Assembly (NCBI RefSeq): GCF_000378485.1
Contig: NZ_KB899966.1
Span: 186,001-250,000 of the forward strand
Reading direction: 5' to 3'
Length of the DNA: 64,000 nt
From: Flavobacterium rivuli WB 3.3-2 = DSM 21788
Lineage (GTDB): Bacteria; Bacteroidota; Bacteroidia; Flavobacteriales; Flavobacteriaceae
Positions 63,592 to 64,000 of the stretch are shown here, one piece after another. Every line of letters starts with the position of its first letter. The stretch's first letter is position 1. A program made the translations under genes and the position numbers. The notes under the pieces are model-generated. The model was not told the DNA's origin, searched no databases, and saw nothing but the letters and a program-made list of their open reading frames with translations.

Positions 63592-64000
63592 TCCTCAAAA
63601 GCATCATCCTTAAACCCTATTAAATAAACCTTTTCTTTAGATCGGGTAATGGCAGTGTACAGCCAGCGGATGTAATCCTTGTCGATACCCTCCGGCAGGT
63701 AAGGCTGCTCTACAAAAACCGTATTCCACTGCCCACCCTGGCTTTTATGGCAGGTAATGGCATAAGAGAATTTTACCTGCAGCGCATTAAAATGCGGGTT
63801 GTTCTTTATCTTTAAAAACTTGCGGTACTGTGGTTCTCCTTCATAATCTTTCTGTACTTCCTGGTACAACCTGTTCGACTCGTCGTATGTTAACGATGGC
63901 GACTCGCTGTTAATTGTGTCCAGTAGCAGGTATGTTTCCAGATGCGGGCTGTTAGGATAATCTATCAGTCGTACTTTTACACGGGCAAAATTAAATCCGT
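63588..64000 (-). CDS. RecD-like/UvrD C-terminal (Exo V alpha-type) helicase, C-terminal fragment
   Basis: The gene continues beyond the window edge. The visible 136 residues contain VKFSYAITCHKSQGGQWNTV and RWLYTAITRSKEKVYLIG, the UvrD_C_2 motifs (V and VI region) of superfamily I RecD-type helicases. It is probably an AAA/ATP-dependent DNA helicase of the RecD2 kind used in recombination or repair. The Walker A part lies upstream of the window. Its last codons overlap a small repeat element. Confidence 0.82.
   Translation of the reverse strand, partial: GFNFARVKVRLIDYPNSPHLETYLLLDTINSESPSLTYDESNRLYQEVQKDYEGEPQYRKFLKIKNNPHFNALQVKFSYAITCHKSQGGQWNTVFVEQPYLPEGIDKDYIRWLYTAITRSKEKVYLIGFKDDAFEE

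Noticed and set aside
1..64000. CRISPR array, rRNA, intact transposon or prophage
   Set aside because: No regularly spaced repeats, rRNA-like stretches, transposase or phage structural genes were seen.

Overview
The window is ordinary chromosome of a Bacteroidota bacterium, most likely a Flavobacterium-like member of Flavobacteriaceae. The evidence is direct: two secreted proteins end in type IX secretion (T9SS) sorting domains, there is a complete SusC/SusD polysaccharide utilisation locus (PUL), promoters fit the TTG-N18/19-TAnnTTTG pattern of this phylum, Shine-Dalgarno sequences are absent, several genes start with TTG, and the intergenic DNA is AT-rich. No rRNA, CRISPR array, prophage or intact insertion sequence was seen.

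Layout. 1-6202 (+): end of a 3-hydroxyacyl-CoA dehydrogenase gene, DUF1015, yggS, a DnaQ/GIY-YIG fusion nuclease, a voltage-gated K+ channel, miaA and an acyl-ACP thioesterase. 6436-10334 (-): a two-component pair, coaE and a glycosyltransferase. 10447-14961 (-): a 1504-residue T9SS adhesin-like protein. 15238-18139 (-): fabV and recN, each with its own consensus promoter. 18434-23576: an anchored unknown, an acyltransferase remnant, an M1 peptidase and an MscS channel. 23614-25673 (-): a very AT-rich GHKL-ATPase/nuclease-like gene split by a frameshift at an A8 run. 25904-28777 (+): two small unknowns, a decayed tRNA-Arg and recG. 28971-39705: housekeeping and envelope genes (SDR, exonuclease III, bestrophin, serine hydrolase, flavin oxidoreductase, SIMPL, rhomboid, LpxL-like acyltransferase, class V aminotransferase). 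39763-43894 (-): three unknown envelope genes, two of them preceded by identical 62-bp upstream segments. 44046-46640: porin, prmA and clpS.

47002-62552 (+) is a laminarin/beta-1,3-glucan-type PUL: a T9SS protein with a duplicated domain, a hybrid periplasmic-sensor/LuxR regulator, SusC, SusD, a PKD/CBM-like surface lipoprotein, a GH16 lipoprotein, a GH3 beta-glucosidase and a second GH16. The expected flow is surface binding and endo-cleavage (SusD, PKD protein, GH16), import by SusC, then trimming to glucose by GH16 and GH3. A tandem motif, ACCTATACA-N2-ACCYATACA, lies at nearly the same distance (188 and 198 bp) before the T9SS protein gene and before susC, with a degenerate inverted copy nearer the first gene. 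It is a candidate operator for the regulator encoded between them. The window ends with kdsB and the 3' part of a RecD-like helicase gene (both -).

The most interesting points are the paired PUL operator, the frameshifted GHKL-nuclease gene, the decayed tRNA-Arg before recG, the 62-bp duplicated promoter segments and a perfect 36-bp palindrome between fabV and the adhesin gene.
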